Source: Fibrobacter sp. (GTDB lineage: Bacteria > Fibrobacterota > Fibrobacteria > Fibrobacterales > Fibrobacteraceae). From it: a stretch of DNA of 64,000 nt. Of the stretch, positions 34,176 to 43,910 are shown piece after piece. The stretch covers positions 1-64,000 of the forward strand of contig JAFXRC010000067.1 of NCBI GenBank assembly GCA_017526585.1, in the 5' to 3' direction. The position numbers and the translations under genes were made by a program. Below the pieces are notes generated by a model, which ran no database searches, was not told where the DNA came from, and worked only from the letters and a program-made list of their open reading frames with translations. Each line of letters opens with the position of its first letter. The first letter of the stretch is position 1.

Positions 34176-35333
34176 ATGTTTTGTGTTTACATTCACATTC
34201 CGTTTTGTAGAAAAATCTGCGATTATTGCGATTTTCGGGTGGTTCCGTCGCAAAAAGCGCTTTTTTCCGAATATACGGAACTACTTTGTAAGCAAATTGT
34301 ATGTTTTGAGAATCGCTATCCTGGGCTGCTGGCTACGGCAAGGACGCTTTACCTTGGCGGGGGGACCCCTTCAGAGCTTCCTGCACCATTTATCCGAAAG
34401 ATTTTTCAGTGCCTTGAATCGGTTGGGGTTAGGACTTGGAATCTGGATGAAGTCTCGATGGAGTTCAATCCGGAGTCCACAAACGAAGAAACCCTTCAGA
34501 ATGCCCTGGATATGGGCGTCAATCGCGTCAGTCTTGGACTGCAGACTTTTGATGCGGAACTGCTTTGCCGCGTGGGGCGTTCCCATTCCGTGCAGATGGG
34601 GCTTGAGGCTTTGAAACTCTTGACTTCGGCGCCTGTTCAGGTGAATGCGGACTTGATGTTTGATTTGCCGGGGCAGACGGAGCAAGGCTTTCTTAATGAT
34701 GTAGACCGACTTTCGGATTTTCCGCTTAACCACATCAGTTTTTACGGACTGAATGTCTCGCCTCGTTCGCGGCTGGGACACCGGGTTTCGCGGGGCGAAT
34801 TTTCAATAAACGAAGACCTTTACGAACCCATGTACCTGGGCGGCGTCGACATCCTGGAACGCAAGGGATTTCTGCGCTACGAAGTCTCTAATTTTGCCCG
34901 CGCAGGGTATGAAAGCATTCATAACCAGAACTACTGGAATCGCGGCGAGTATGCGGGCTTTGGACCGGGGGCGCACAGCTTTGTGCAGGGAGTGCGCTAC
35001 AACGCTCCCGAAATATATCCCAGGTGGCGAGACTTTGCTCGAAACGGTTGTCCCAAGTCTGCTTTGACGATTGATGCAATGGATCGGGAATCGGTCATCA
35101 TGGAGACCCTTTGGCTTTCGCTTCGCCAGTCCAAGGGAATCTCTGCAGAAACATTGCGTTCGCTTGGAATTTCCCTAGATGAGAGTGTGTGTCGTCGCTG
35201 GGCGGAAAAGGGCTTTATCTTGTATGAAAAACTTGCAAATTTCTTACAAAACTTAAGGCTTGTCGGGCGTGGATGGATTTTTATGGACGATATCGTTACG
35301 GACCTTGCAAATTCTTATTCCAACTTGGAATAA
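34176..35333 (+). CDS. hemW: Radical SAM HemW-type protein
   Basis: HemW family (heme chaperone, formerly annotated oxygen-independent coproporphyrinogen oxidase). MFCVYIHIPFCRKICDYCDF holds the 4Fe-4S motif Cys11-x3-Cys15-x2-Cys18; TLYLGGGTPSELP, SMEFNPEST, RVSLGLQTFD, ADLMFDLPGQTEQGFLNDV and the HemW-type YEVSNFARAGYESIHNQNYWNRGEYAGFGPGAHS are all present. HemW, unlike HemN, has no fourth Cys. 385 residues. Weak ribosome-binding site (TAAAGAA). Confidence 0.93.
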   Translation: MFCVYIHIPFCRKICDYCDFRVVPSQKALFSEYTELLCKQIVCFENRYPGLLATARTLYLGGGTPSELPAPFIRKIFQCLESVGVRTWNLDEVSMEFNPESTNEETLQNALDMGVNRVSLGLQTFDAELLCRVGRSHSVQMGLEALKLLTSAPVQVNADLMFDLPGQTEQGFLNDVDRLSDFPLNHISFYGLNVSPRSRLGHRVSRGEFSINEDLYEPMYLGGVDILERKGFLRYEVSNFARAGYESIHNQNYWNRGEYAGFGPGAHSFVQGVRYNAPEIYPRWRDFARNGCPKSALTIDAMDRESVIMETLWLSLRQSKGISAETLRSLGISLDESVCRRWAEKGFILYEKLANFLQNLRLVGRGWIFMDDIVTDLANSYSNLE

Positions 35334-35343
35334 TCCATTCTAG

Positions 35344-35379
35344 AAACGGGGTGAGATTCAAGTCACAGCCGTTTTTTTT
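35344..35379 (+). terminator. Terminator after hemW
   Basis: AAACGGGGTGA...TCACAGCCGTTT stem with small bulges, then eight Ts. Confidence 0.75.
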
Positions 35380-35405
35380 ATAGCTCTATTCCGCAAAAAA
35401 AATCA

Positions 35406-35413
35406 TATCTTTG
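35406..35413 (+). promoter_or_regulatory. TATCTTTG promoter box for the surface-protein pair
   Basis: Exact TAnnTTTG 58 nt upstream of ATG 35472, just after the hemW terminator. The only good box before 38202, consistent with a two-gene transcript. Confidence 0.5.
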
Positions 35414-35471
35414 AGATGTATGGTGTGCAAATATTTGTTTGCGTTTTTCCCGTTTTCTATCTGAGGTCGTC

Positions 35472-38174
35472 ATGTGGTTCCTTAAGAGACATATTGTTTC
35501 GTTTGTAGTGCTATCGGTGGTGCTTCTGTCGACGGGTGCCTTGGCTGCGGTCGACTGCCGCGATTATGACAACATCCCCGATAACCAGAAGCCGCTGTGC
35601 AAGTATTACCGTGTCCAGTCGACAGGGGCTAGACCCATTCTTTACACGGTGGACGAAGGTAAGCCTCTCAAGAAAGAAAACGCGAAGAAGAACGATCCTT
35701 TCTACGTCTATGCTCCCGACCTGAGCGCCTCTCCCGATACCATCTATGCCTACTTGGATGCCGATGGATCCGAGATTACGGAAATGTTTACCCCGGTGGT
35801 GTCGTCTGCCGATTCGGGTATCGTAAAGCTTGGACTGAAGGATTCGTATGAACACTACAACTTCCGCCTGGGTACGGCGACGGACTTGACGGCCGACCCC
35901 AAGGTGAGCCTCATCTACAACTTCTATACTCCGACACTTCGCTACTGGGTCGACGGCAAGAAGGTCAAGGACGGCTGGAAGCTCCCCGAAGACATCAAGG
36001 TTCTCGATACCATTTCCGTCGAAGTGGAGACGATCGTTCCAGTAGGTCCGCAGAAGGACAGCGTGGACAAGTTCGACAAGACGTTCTACATCTCGGTGGA
36101 CGGAGACTGTGAAAATCTCGTGTTCTTAGATACGAACGGCATTGCAAAGACCGTGCTGGCTGATGGCACGTTCCGCGTGGACTTCAAGGACGGCTATGCG
36201 CGGTTCCTGGTGACGGCGACCAAGGCCATCAAGGACGGCTCGACCTTTACCCTGAATTCCTTCAAGGATCCGACCACCAAGGAATTCCTCTTGGTAGATC
36301 CGTTCCCTGGGGATCTCCGCTTTACGAATCCCGACATGCCGAGCCTCGACAACGCCGCTATCTACGATACCGACGGCGACGGCATTGGCGACAGCATTGC
36401 CACCTGGTACAGCGGCGCGACCGACTCCATGAAGGTGAAGGATTTCTTCTACAGCTGGCCAAGCGACAAGTCCTACGAGGAATACAGCGGCGATGTCAAG
36501 CAGAAGAAGGATGTTTATGGCTACCCGGATGTCGAAGTCAAGCTCCAGGGTAAAGACGCGAATGGCGCCGTGAAGGCCTACGTGTGCTTCATCGGTGGTT
36601 GCGACACCTTGACGACAGCCCTTACCGACAGCATCGGGGCAGCCATCCAGTCGGCAACGCTTGTTCGCGGCGACGGCAAGACGGACACCCTGGTCGTCAA
36701 GTTCAACAAGAAGATGGATCAGACCTGGAAGTCCGGTCGGGGCTTGAAATTGAACGGCGACCCGATCGATGTGACTGCGATTTCCAAGGATGGTACGGAA
36801 TGGAGATTTACAGTGAAGTCGGGGACGGTTTCCGTGGGCGACATGCTGAAGATTGAAACCGATACGGATGTGTGCCCAGAAATTTTGACGGCTGCCGATG
36901 GCGTTCCGACGCGCAAGAACAATCAGGAAGTGCCCGTGGAGGATCTCGGACGCGTCTATGTGGACAACGAGAAGAACGGGTTCTACGACCGCGACGGTGA
37001 CGGCCGCATGGACAGCGTCTCGGTGGGCTTTAAGAATCCCATTACCGAAAAGTCCCTGAAGGACATGGACATCGCGTTCTACTGGCTCAACGAAGAAGGC
37101 GAAATCTTGAAGATTGAACCGGACTCGTCGAAGTTCACCATCTCCGACGATGGACTTGTGCTGGGCTATGCCATTGATGATCCTGAAAAGCTGGGTGTCA
37201 TGAACATGCTGACCTGCATCGATTCGACATACTCCAAGGATGAAAAGACCAACTACGGCTATGCCATGATCAGCAACAAGGAACTGAAGGATGGCAAGAA
37301 GGTGGCTACCGAGCCGCTGGAATACAAGATGCACGACTACATGCCGCCGGTGATTTCTTCGACGTTCTTGAACCCGGAGTCCTTCCAGCAGATGGAACCC
37401 GACAAGTTTAGGGTGACCTTCTCCGAAGCAATCGACTACAAGAATGTGGAACTGGGTGACGACTGCCTTGCCTTCTTTGTCGATGGCAAGTGGGTGCATT
37501 ACAGCCTGAGCTCCGCCGAATGGGACGAAGATGGTCGCGGCGTTACGTTGTTCATGGAAGCGGGTGAAGACCTTGCCGAACGCATGAATCCTGCTGACTC
37601 CGTCCGCTTCGACAACTTTACTGGCGGTCTGCGCGACCGCGAAGGCAACAAGGTCTCGGAGAAATCGCCTGCAGTGATGGTGGAAGGCGATCCGCGCGTG
37701 ATCATGAAGACGATGTCGATGGCCGACTTGAACAAGGCCGAAGAACTGAGCGACCGCGTAAAACCGTTTACGATCGAACATGTGAAGGACGCCAAGGCTG
37801 CTTCAAACCAAACTTCGCTCGGCGTGCTGATGGACATCGGTTTCTCGACGATTATGGACAAGGACACGGTGGGCGCCTCGGTTCCGAACATGGAAGAAAT
37901 TGGTCTGCACTGGGAACTCTATGTGTACACGAACCTAGGCGGTTATGTGGGCGGAGCCTCGGGTAGCATTTCTTGCGATGACCCGTTCTTTGACGGCAAT
38001 TGCCTTGAAAACCCGGACAAACTCTATGTACGCTGGAACATGCGCGCCGACAATGGCCGCAAGGTAGGTGTTGGAATTTATTTGGCAAAGTTCAAAATTA
38101 AAGTTTACGGAGCTAAGAACGATTTTACGGTAGAAAGAATCTTTAGGTGGGGCATTTCTGCAAAGAAGCGCTAG
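35472..38174 (+). CDS. Large secreted protein with DxDGDG calcium-type repeats
   Basis: 900 residues of unrecognised function. Signal peptide (FLKRHIVSFVVLSVVLLSTGALA) then a mostly beta-strand protein with repeated Ig-like modules. Acidic loops DTDGDGIGD near residue 298 and DRDGDGRMDSV near 506 resemble thrombospondin-type-3/dockerin calcium loops. The C-terminal ~100 residues (DPFFDGNCLENPDKLYVRWNMRADNGRKVGVGIYLAKFKIKV...) match the end of the next protein and recall FlgD/type IX-associated Ig domains (GRxVGxGIY). Start ATG 35472 has GAGG upstream; an upstream in-frame TTG precedes no signal peptide. Likely co-transcribed with 38202. Confidence 0.8.
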   Translation: MWFLKRHIVSFVVLSVVLLSTGALAAVDCRDYDNIPDNQKPLCKYYRVQSTGARPILYTVDEGKPLKKENAKKNDPFYVYAPDLSASPDTIYAYLDADGSEITEMFTPVVSSADSGIVKLGLKDSYEHYNFRLGTATDLTADPKVSLIYNFYTPTLRYWVDGKKVKDGWKLPEDIKVLDTISVEVETIVPVGPQKDSVDKFDKTFYISVDGDCENLVFLDTNGIAKTVLADGTFRVDFKDGYARFLVTATKAIKDGSTFTLNSFKDPTTKEFLLVDPFPGDLRFTNPDMPSLDNAAIYDTDGDGIGDSIATWYSGATDSMKVKDFFYSWPSDKSYEEYSGDVKQKKDVYGYPDVEVKLQGKDANGAVKAYVCFIGGCDTLTTALTDSIGAAIQSATLVRGDGKTDTLVVKFNKKMDQTWKSGRGLKLNGDPIDVTAISKDGTEWRFTVKSGTVSVGDMLKIETDTDVCPEILTAADGVPTRKNNQEVPVEDLGRVYVDNEKNGFYDRDGDGRMDSVSVGFKNPITEKSLKDMDIAFYWLNEEGEILKIEPDSSKFTISDDGLVLGYAIDDPEKLGVMNMLTCIDSTYSKDEKTNYGYAMISNKELKDGKKVATEPLEYKMHDYMPPVISSTFLNPESFQQMEPDKFRVTFSEAIDYKNVELGDDCLAFFVDGKWVHYSLSSAEWDEDGRGVTLFMEAGEDLAERMNPADSVRFDNFTGGLRDREGNKVSEKSPAVMVEGDPRVIMKTMSMADLNKAEELSDRVKPFTIEHVKDAKAASNQTSLGVLMDIGFSTIMDKDTVGASVPNMEEIGLHWELYVYTNLGGYVGGASGSISCDDPFFDGNCLENPDKLYVRWNMRADNGRKVGVGIYLAKFKIKVYGAKNDFTVERIFRWGISAKKR

Positions 38175-38201
38175 CTAGGGAATCTTTCCGAGGATACGAT
38201 C

Positions 38202-41200
38202 ATGAGAAATACATTGAAATACATATCGTTGCTTTTAATGTCTGTGGCCTCGGTCATGGCCCAGACGATGCCTGCCCCGGAAAACCCGGCGACGGGTATC
38301 TGGATTCAGCAGGTGGGTGACATTGTTCCCCACGCTTCAACCAAGGCGACCTTGTACTACACCAAGTACGAAAAGGAAGATCGTGTGAAAAGCATTAGCT
38401 ACCAGTACAATGGTGCTGGTTACTTGCTGATGAAACCTTCTGACAAGAAGACCCTTTGCACCATGACCGATGGTGTCAAGGGTGCCGATGGTATCGTGCA
38501 TCACCCCGATGGCGACTTGCTGGTGGCTGGTCAGGGCGAAAAGATCTACAAGGTGAGCAAGACGGCCAAGGCTGATGGTGGCCAGTGCCTTGTGAAGCCG
38601 GAATCTAAGCCGTTGACGCAAAGAGGCGGCTTTTGGCATTTGATGATGGACCCGAATCAGAAGTGGCTCTGGGCTGCAGGCATTCCTGGCTACCTTTACC
38701 GTTATTCGACGGTAACAGACCCTACTGTGGGCAACTTTGCGACGACCGGGTACCAGGTAGAGCTGAAGCCGAACAAGAATAGCCGCCGCAAGGACTACAA
38801 GCTTGCAACCGTGATTTGGGATGGCGAAGGAACGGCTTTCTTTACCTATTCCGATTACCTGGGCGGTGGCTGCGAAGCCAATGGCGGCAAGAATGCCTGT
38901 TCTGCAGCGGATCGCAAGAGAAACAGTGCCAATGCCTATTTTGGAATGTTTACCGACACGACCTATACCAAGGTGACGAGCTCCAACCAGGCGCAGATTG
39001 GAGGAAAGATCGGTGAAAATGTCATTACCGCGGTAGGGACCAAGATACTGATTGACTCCTTGGAAGGAGCCCATGGTGGCGCCTACGATACCTATTCCAA
39101 GACGATCTTTGTATTTGGTGGCTCAAAAATCGTTCAGATCCAGCCGATTTACAAGAACGGTCAGATCTCGGCGAAGGTGGTTGCAGAGATTGACTTGCGC
39201 GAATTTTTCTTCGAAGAAACGGACGCGAACATGTCTGGTCCGAGAACTCCTGGTGTGGGCTGGCGTCTGGACCAGGGAACAACCGATGGATACGGCCACC
39301 TTTTTGTGGCCTCCAATACGGGTCACATGATCTTTGTGGACTATGCTGCAAATCCGAACAAGCAAATCAACGACAACGTGCTGGTGCATGTGCAGTGGAT
39401 TGACAACTACCTCGATGACTTGGCTCCGCTTTCGGGCGTGGGAGTGATTCGTGAAGGCGGACATACCGGTGAAGATGAGGATCTTTCCAGCAGCTCCCAG
39501 AGTAGCTCTTCGCTGGTGGAATACCACGAATCTTCGAGCAGCGCAAAGTCCAGCAGCTCCAATATGAGCTCAGCTGGCAATGGCAATAGCTCTAGTAGCC
39601 AGGGCTTGAGCTCCGCTGGAAACGGCAATAGCAGTGCCGGTGGCAATGGTTCCTCTAATAGCAACGGCGGTTCTTCTGATAGTAACGGCGGAAGCTCCGG
39701 CAGCAATAGCGGCAGCTCCGATAGCAACGGTGGAAACAGCAGCGCCGGTGGTAATGGCTCCTCTGATAGCAACGGCGGCTCTTCCGGTAGTAACGGTGGA
39801 AGCTCCGGCAGCAATGGCGGCAACAGTAGCGGAAATGATAGTGGCAATTCTTCCAGCGGCGAAAGCGGCTATGGCGAAGACGAAAATGACAAGTCTTCTT
39901 CGAGCGAAGAATACGGTGCTGGCGAAGATGAAAACGACAAGTCCAGTTCTTCTTGGCAGTATTTTGGAGCCGAAGACTACGATGAAGAAGATGACACGGG
40001 CCTGGATGAATATCCGTCTGCAGATGACTTTGAAAAGGGCGACTCGCTGGTGTCTAAGACGGTTGTGCTCCAGCCGACGACTCCCGATCCGAAGAATCCC
40101 AACATCGTTGTCATCAACGGCAATAGCTACTTGCTGACGAATGACCCGAAGGGCATTAAGATGGATCTGCACTACAATTCGGGACTTGACTCTGCGAAGG
40201 TCGGCGATGTCGTTGCGATTACATTTGATTCGAAGAAGGTGAAGCAGTACTTCGGTTCGCCGGATTCCATCCGCCTTGTGTCTAAGACGGGTGTTCTGCT
40301 GGTCGATCCTACCGATGGTTCCAAAAACGAAACCCTGGTGATTCACCCGGATGGTTCCGTGACCGTATTCGTGACCGCCGACAAGGTGGTGCAGGGAGGT
40401 TCCATCAAGGTCTATGGTGGAAACGAAATGGTTATCATCGACAACATCAACTTCTACGATCCGATTCCGGATGCCCAGATGGGCTACATCAAGGATTCCG
40501 ATGGAGACATGGAACTGGATTATGTCGAAATCCTCTTGAAGGATACGTTGTCCGAAAACTACTTCATCGATGGCGTTCAGCTTGTCATTAATGGTAAGAC
40601 ACTTGATTGCGTGAATCCCACGCTGAACAAGGCTCGTGACCGCATCATCATCGATGTGTCCAACCTGAAGGGAATCCCCGCGGTAGGTGAGTTCCCGAAG
40701 GATGCGAAGGCTCTGGTGACTTATGGATCTGATACGGATGCGACCTATGTACGCGAAGCCGCGATTGTCGAGGTGGGCAGCAATGTCATTAAGGACGCCT
40801 TCGCCATTCGCAACACGAAGGGTTACGATTCCTTGTTTGTGCAGTACAACATCGACCTGATTCCGGTGGATATCGGAATTCCTGAAATGATGGTGATGCT
40901 CAAGCAGGAAGCCGCCCGTTACGGCTTCGATGTGGGTCAGATCAAGAAGGTCTATATGCCTGCCAAGGACATCATCATCTTTGTCGGCAAGAACTTCAAG
41001 CTCAAGGGCAACTATAAGGATAGCGTTTCGCTCTATCCGGGCGTGACCTTTGAAAACCTGCCTTACATCACTTCTGACGAATACGAACGCGAAGTGCCCA
41101 TCAAGGTGGTGGACCGCTTCCCGCTTGTCAAGAATGTGGAATACTGGGATACCGATGGCGACGGCGTCCTCGACAAAATTGTCACGGTGTTCGACAAGAA

Positions 41201-42365
41201 GCTTACCGCTGAAGATATCGACTCTACCTTGTACATGACGTTCCCCTGGTACAGTTTCCGTGGTATGCTGATCCAGCTGCAGGCACAACCGCAAGACTTG
41301 AAGATTGACCCGAAGGATTCTACCCGAGTCGTCTGGGAGGTGGCTTCTACAACGCGGCTTGCGCAGGGCGTTACCAGTATCAGCGACGACTTGCCGCAGG
41401 CGACCATCTATACCTACTACTCGATCTTCGGGGAAACCTTCGTGAACGAAGATGTGGCGCCGCTAGTGGACAAGATGTCTCCGGTGATTGCTTCGGCTAC
41501 GCTGAGCTACGGCAAGAAGGCGGACTCCCTCTGGGTCGTCTTCTCGGAACCGATCTTCTACGAAAAGCTGAAGGGAATGGATTACTTCTCCTATATCCAT
41601 GGCGACTCGACCTATACGCTGCATCCGTCTGATATCGTCTGGTCTCCGGATGGACGCTCGGCAAAGCTTGTCTTTGACGGTAGCGAAGGAACGATCATGC
41701 CTGGCGATTCCTTGATTGTGCATAAGGGTCTCAAGGATGCCATCAAGGATAACTACGGCAATGTCGCCGGCGAAAATCCGCAGGCGGTCATTATCGGAGG
41801 TCTCTTGAATCACCTGGTCGAATCGACTAAGATGGGTAGCTTCAATATCTCTGATGGTCGTGTTTACCAGGAAGATGAAAATAAGACCTATACGCTCGAT
41901 ACGATAAGCTCTGTGAACCTGCGCTATGTGCCGGGTTCGACGACCAAGGAAGATATGGAAAAAGAAGGCGCTCTTGGACAACTGGTGCAGTTGGGTGAAC
42001 GCTTTGTTCCGCAGCTTTTGGATCAGGCGCAGGTGTCTGCCGACGGCTCCTATGACCCGTCGGTGCTAGATTCGCTGAAACCGGAAGATGTGTATATCTC
42101 CTTTATCTTGTATTACTTCGACCATCTGGGACAGTATGTGAACGATACGGTCATTACGGTTCCCTGTAACAGTCCGAAGTTTGGCGGCAACTGCCTGGAA
42201 ACCGACAAGAAGGTCTTTGTGAACTGGAACTTCAAGGATCACAAGGGTCGTTTCGTGGGTACGGGCATATATACCGTGCAGTTCAAGATGGTTGTCCGCT
42301 ACGAAAACAAGAAAATTGTCGAAGAAATCAAGGACAAGTGGGGCGTCCGTCGCAGGAAAAAATAG
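38202..42365 (+). CDS. Giant surface protein: propeller-like domain, Ser-rich linker, DxDGD modules
   Basis: 1387 residues. Signal peptide (LKYISLLLMSVASVMA); residues ~25-425 look like a WD/NHL-type beta-propeller (GADGIVHHPDGDLLVAGQGEKIYKVS, GGFWHLMMDPNQKWLWAAG, GAYDTYSKTIFVFGG, DGYGHLFVASNTGHMIFVD); ~428-600 a Ser/Gly/Asn linker; two ENDKSSSS repeats; then ~640-1387 Ig-like modules with DSDGDMELDYV near 767 and DTDGDGVLDKIV near 983. The C terminus is paralogous to that of the preceding protein, and both carry the GNCLE loop. GAGGA precedes the start, 27 nt after the upstream stop. Poly-Ser linkers are typical of Fibrobacter fibre-binding proteins; an adhesin or substrate-binding role is inferred. 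Confidence 0.82.
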   Translation: MRNTLKYISLLLMSVASVMAQTMPAPENPATGIWIQQVGDIVPHASTKATLYYTKYEKEDRVKSISYQYNGAGYLLMKPSDKKTLCTMTDGVKGADGIVHHPDGDLLVAGQGEKIYKVSKTAKADGGQCLVKPESKPLTQRGGFWHLMMDPNQKWLWAAGIPGYLYRYSTVTDPTVGNFATTGYQVELKPNKNSRRKDYKLATVIWDGEGTAFFTYSDYLGGGCEANGGKNACSAADRKRNSANAYFGMFTDTTYTKVTSSNQAQIGGKIGENVITAVGTKILIDSLEGAHGGAYDTYSKTIFVFGGSKIVQIQPIYKNGQISAKVVAEIDLREFFFEETDANMSGPRTPGVGWRLDQGTTDGYGHLFVASNTGHMIFVDYAANPNKQINDNVLVHVQWIDNYLDDLAPLSGVGVIREGGHTGEDEDLSSSSQSSSSLVEYHESSSSAKSSSSNMSSAGNGNSSSSQGLSSAGNGNSSAGGNGSSNSNGGSSDSNGGSSGSNSGSSDSNGGNSSAGGNGSSDSNGGSSGSNGGSSGSNGGNSSGNDSGNSSSGESGYGEDENDKSSSSEEYGAGEDENDKSSSSWQYFGAEDYDEEDDTGLDEYPSADDFEKGDSLVSKTVVLQPTTPDPKNPNIVVINGNSYLLTNDPKGIKMDLHYNSGLDSAKVGDVVAITFDSKKVKQYFGSPDSIRLVSKTGVLLVDPTDGSKNETLVIHPDGSVTVFVTADKVVQGGSIKVYGGNEMVIIDNINFYDPIPDAQMGYIKDSDGDMELDYVEILLKDTLSENYFIDGVQLVINGKTLDCVNPTLNKARDRIIIDVSNLKGIPAVGEFPKDAKALVTYGSDTDATYVREAAIVEVGSNVIKDAFAIRNTKGYDSLFVQYNIDLIPVDIGIPEMMVMLKQEAARYGFDVGQIKKVYMPAKDIIIFVGKNFKLKGNYKDSVSLYPGVTFENLPYITSDEYEREVPIKVVDRFPLVKNVEYWDTDGDGVLDKIVTVFDKKLTAEDIDSTLYMTFPWYSFRGMLIQLQAQPQDLKIDPKDSTRVVWEVASTTRLAQGVTSISDDLPQATIYTYYSIFGETFVNEDVAPLVDKMSPVIASATLSYGKKADSLWVVFSEPIFYEKLKGMDYFSYIHGDSTYTLHPSDIVWSPDGRSAKLVFDGSEGTIMPGDSLIVHKGLKDAIKDNYGNVAGENPQAVIIGGLLNHLVESTKMGSFNISDGRVYQEDENKTYTLDTISSVNLRYVPGSTTKEDMEKEGALGQLVQLGERFVPQLLDQAQVSADGSYDPSVLDSLKPEDVYISFILYYFDHLGQYVNDTVITVPCNSPKFGGNCLETDKKVFVNWNFKDHKGRFVGTGIYTVQFKMVVRYENKKIVEEIKDKWGVRRRKK
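39485..39960 (+). repeat. Ser/Gly/Asn-coding low-complexity tract
   Basis: Inside the giant surface protein: irregular repeats of GNGSS, SNGGSS and SGSN units, then two acidic DENDKSSSS blocks. The codons for Ser alternate AGC and TCT/TCC, so the DNA repeat is less perfect than the protein repeat. Likely prone to length variation. Confidence 0.85.
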
Positions 42366-42450
42366 AAGGCTGATTTGTGGCGGCTGTAAAAATTAGGATA
42401 CATGTCGCCGCGATCACTTTTTTGTGTACAGATTGTAGCTTCCTATCAAA

Positions 42451-42480
42451 AAAGAATAGTGCAAAATGCACTATTTTTTT
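42451..42480 (+). terminator. Terminator after the surface-protein pair
   Basis: AATAGTGCA / TGCACTATT stem (9 bp), 3-nt loop, seven or more Ts downstream and As upstream. Confidence 0.88.
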
Positions 42481-42481
42481 G

Positions 42482-42489
42482 TATATTTC
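42482..42489 (+). promoter_or_regulatory. TATATTTC promoter box for the 42518-folB unit
   Basis: Follows directly on the T run of the previous terminator, 28 nt upstream of ATG 42518. GGAG lies 6-9 nt before the start. Confidence 0.5.
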
Positions 42490-42517
42490 AAAAAAAATTA
42501 GTCATTTGGAGTTCTAA

Positions 42518-43549
42518 ATGAAACGTTCCCTTTTGATGGTTCTCTGCCTGTCTATCGTATCGGCTTTCGCTGGCGCATACGATATTGAAGAATTTACCGC
42601 TAAGGATGCGGGTGTTCCGGACGATTACATCGTTGCCGAATTTGGTGGCGAACTTAAGGTCGCTCCTGCAGAAGAGGTTGAGTCGCTTCAAGATGGTCGT
42701 CTGGTGGTTCGCCAGAAGTTTGAAGATCCGTTTGGCGAATCTGAAACGTCCTATCAGCTTTACCAGGGCGGTGCCGGCGACCTTTCGTCGATGACGGCTA
42801 TGACTGCCGAAGGGGTTGACTACAGCAAGCTTGTGACCGCCAAGGTTTATGCCCACCGCGGCATGCCTGCCGACAAGGATGTCGAAAAGGTCTATTTCGA
42901 TGGTAAGTCTGTCTATGCCCCCGGTCTTACGACGGCGGTCGTCTTTATTGACGGTAGCCCCGTGACCTTGAAGGGCGATGCTCCCGAAGCTGCTGCTGAA
43001 GAAGAGGAAGAAGAAAAGTCGGTTGCTGCAAAGGCTTCCAGCGAAGAAGAATGTGACGAATACGATCCGGACTGCGAAGACGAAGATGACGAAGACCTTT
43101 CCGCCTACAAGACTTCTGCTCCGGTTGACAATACCGCCGATGACCGTGACTATGCCGCAAGCGATGCTGCCCGTGACGTGGGCGACCGTTTCGGTATCGC
43201 TGACGAAGTCCGCTTCTGGACTGCTGTCGGTCTGACCGCCCTGGCTGTGACTGCTGCCGTGGTTGGCGTAATGCAGCATAGCAAGGCAAACGAAGCCAAG
43301 GATGCTTACGACGAACTGAGCACCTTGAACTCCAACTTTCTGAGCGTCTGCGGCGAGGACGTCAATCCTGACCGCTGCCAGGAATTTATGAGCGAACAGG
43401 CGAAGCACGAAAACTGGACTCTGAAGAACGTCCAGGAACGTATGGATGAAAACAAGAAGACGCAGGATTCCTACGCGACTGCTCGTAACATTTGGTTCGG
43501 TGTCTCCGCTGCAGCGATTGCCGGTGCTGTCGTTCTCTTCGTATGGTAA
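42518..43549 (+). CDS. Secreted/membrane protein with acidic linker and two C-terminal membrane helices
   Basis: 343 residues, no family recognised. Signal peptide MKRSLLMVLCLSIVSAFAGA; residues ~20-150 a beta-rich domain (FGGELKVAPAEEVESLQDGRLVVRQKFEDP...); ~150-195 an extremely acidic stretch (AAAEEEEEEKSV..., EEECDEYDPDCEDEDDEDL) with three Cys; then helix VRFWTAVGLTALAVTAAVVGVM, a short domain with CGEDVNPDRC, and a final helix NIWFGVSAAAIAGAVVLFVW. Overlaps folB by 7 nt (ATGGTAA). Possibly a membrane anchor exposing an acidic domain to the periplasm. Confidence 0.78.
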   Translation: MKRSLLMVLCLSIVSAFAGAYDIEEFTAKDAGVPDDYIVAEFGGELKVAPAEEVESLQDGRLVVRQKFEDPFGESETSYQLYQGGAGDLSSMTAMTAEGVDYSKLVTAKVYAHRGMPADKDVEKVYFDGKSVYAPGLTTAVVFIDGSPVTLKGDAPEAAAEEEEEEKSVAAKASSEEECDEYDPDCEDEDDEDLSAYKTSAPVDNTADDRDYAASDAARDVGDRFGIADEVRFWTAVGLTALAVTAAVVGVMQHSKANEAKDAYDELSTLNSNFLSVCGEDVNPDRCQEFMSEQAKHENWTLKNVQERMDENKKTQDSYATARNIWFGVSAAAIAGAVVLFVW

Positions 43550-43908
43550 TTGAAAACGGAAAAATCTCGATTCGAGGTTTGAAGTTTGACTGCATCATTG
43601 GAACGCTCCCTTACGAGCGTGAAAATGTGCAGCCGGTTATCATCAATATTTCGGTGTGGCTCGATTTTACGCTGGCTGCGCGGAACGAAGATCTAGCTCA
43701 TTCCATTGACTATGTTCAGCTTGCCGACGATGTGCAGGATTTTGTGTGCAAGTCGGCTTTCCAGTTGGAAGAAACTTTGGTGGTGGAAACCGCCAAGCAT
43801 ATTTTGAACCACTACCCGAAGACGGTGGCGGTTGAAGTGTCTGTCTGCAAGCCTCTCGCTATCCCGGATAGTGAAGGCGCAGAATCCAGCATTAAAATTA
43901 CGCGCTAA
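43543..43908 (+). CDS. folB: Dihydroneopterin aldolase (FolB family)
   Basis: Folate-pathway enzyme releasing glycolaldehyde from dihydroneopterin. Starts MVIENGKISIRGLKFDCIIGTLPYEREN, with the GTLPYERENVQPVIINI signature, DYVQLADDVQDF and LVVETAKHIL; 121 residues is normal. ATG 43543 overlaps the preceding stop by 7 nt, and the gene ends 2 nt from the converging comM, so there is no terminator between them. Confidence 0.93.
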   Translation: MVIENGKISIRGLKFDCIIGTLPYERENVQPVIINISVWLDFTLAARNEDLAHSIDYVQLADDVQDFVCKSAFQLEETLVVETAKHILNHYPKTVAVEVSVCKPLAIPDSEGAESSIKITR

Positions 43909-43910
43909 CT

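Noticed and set aside
39485-39960. Possible CRISPR or minisatellite array
   Set aside because: The repeats are irregular, in-frame and encode a Ser-rich linker; no fixed repeat-spacer pattern.
39570-41294. A long minus-strand frame opposite the giant surface protein, with repeated Ile/Ala/Thr stretches
   Set aside because: The repeats are simply the antisense of the Ser/Gly/Asn codons; the plus-strand frame has signal peptide, RBS and domain structure.
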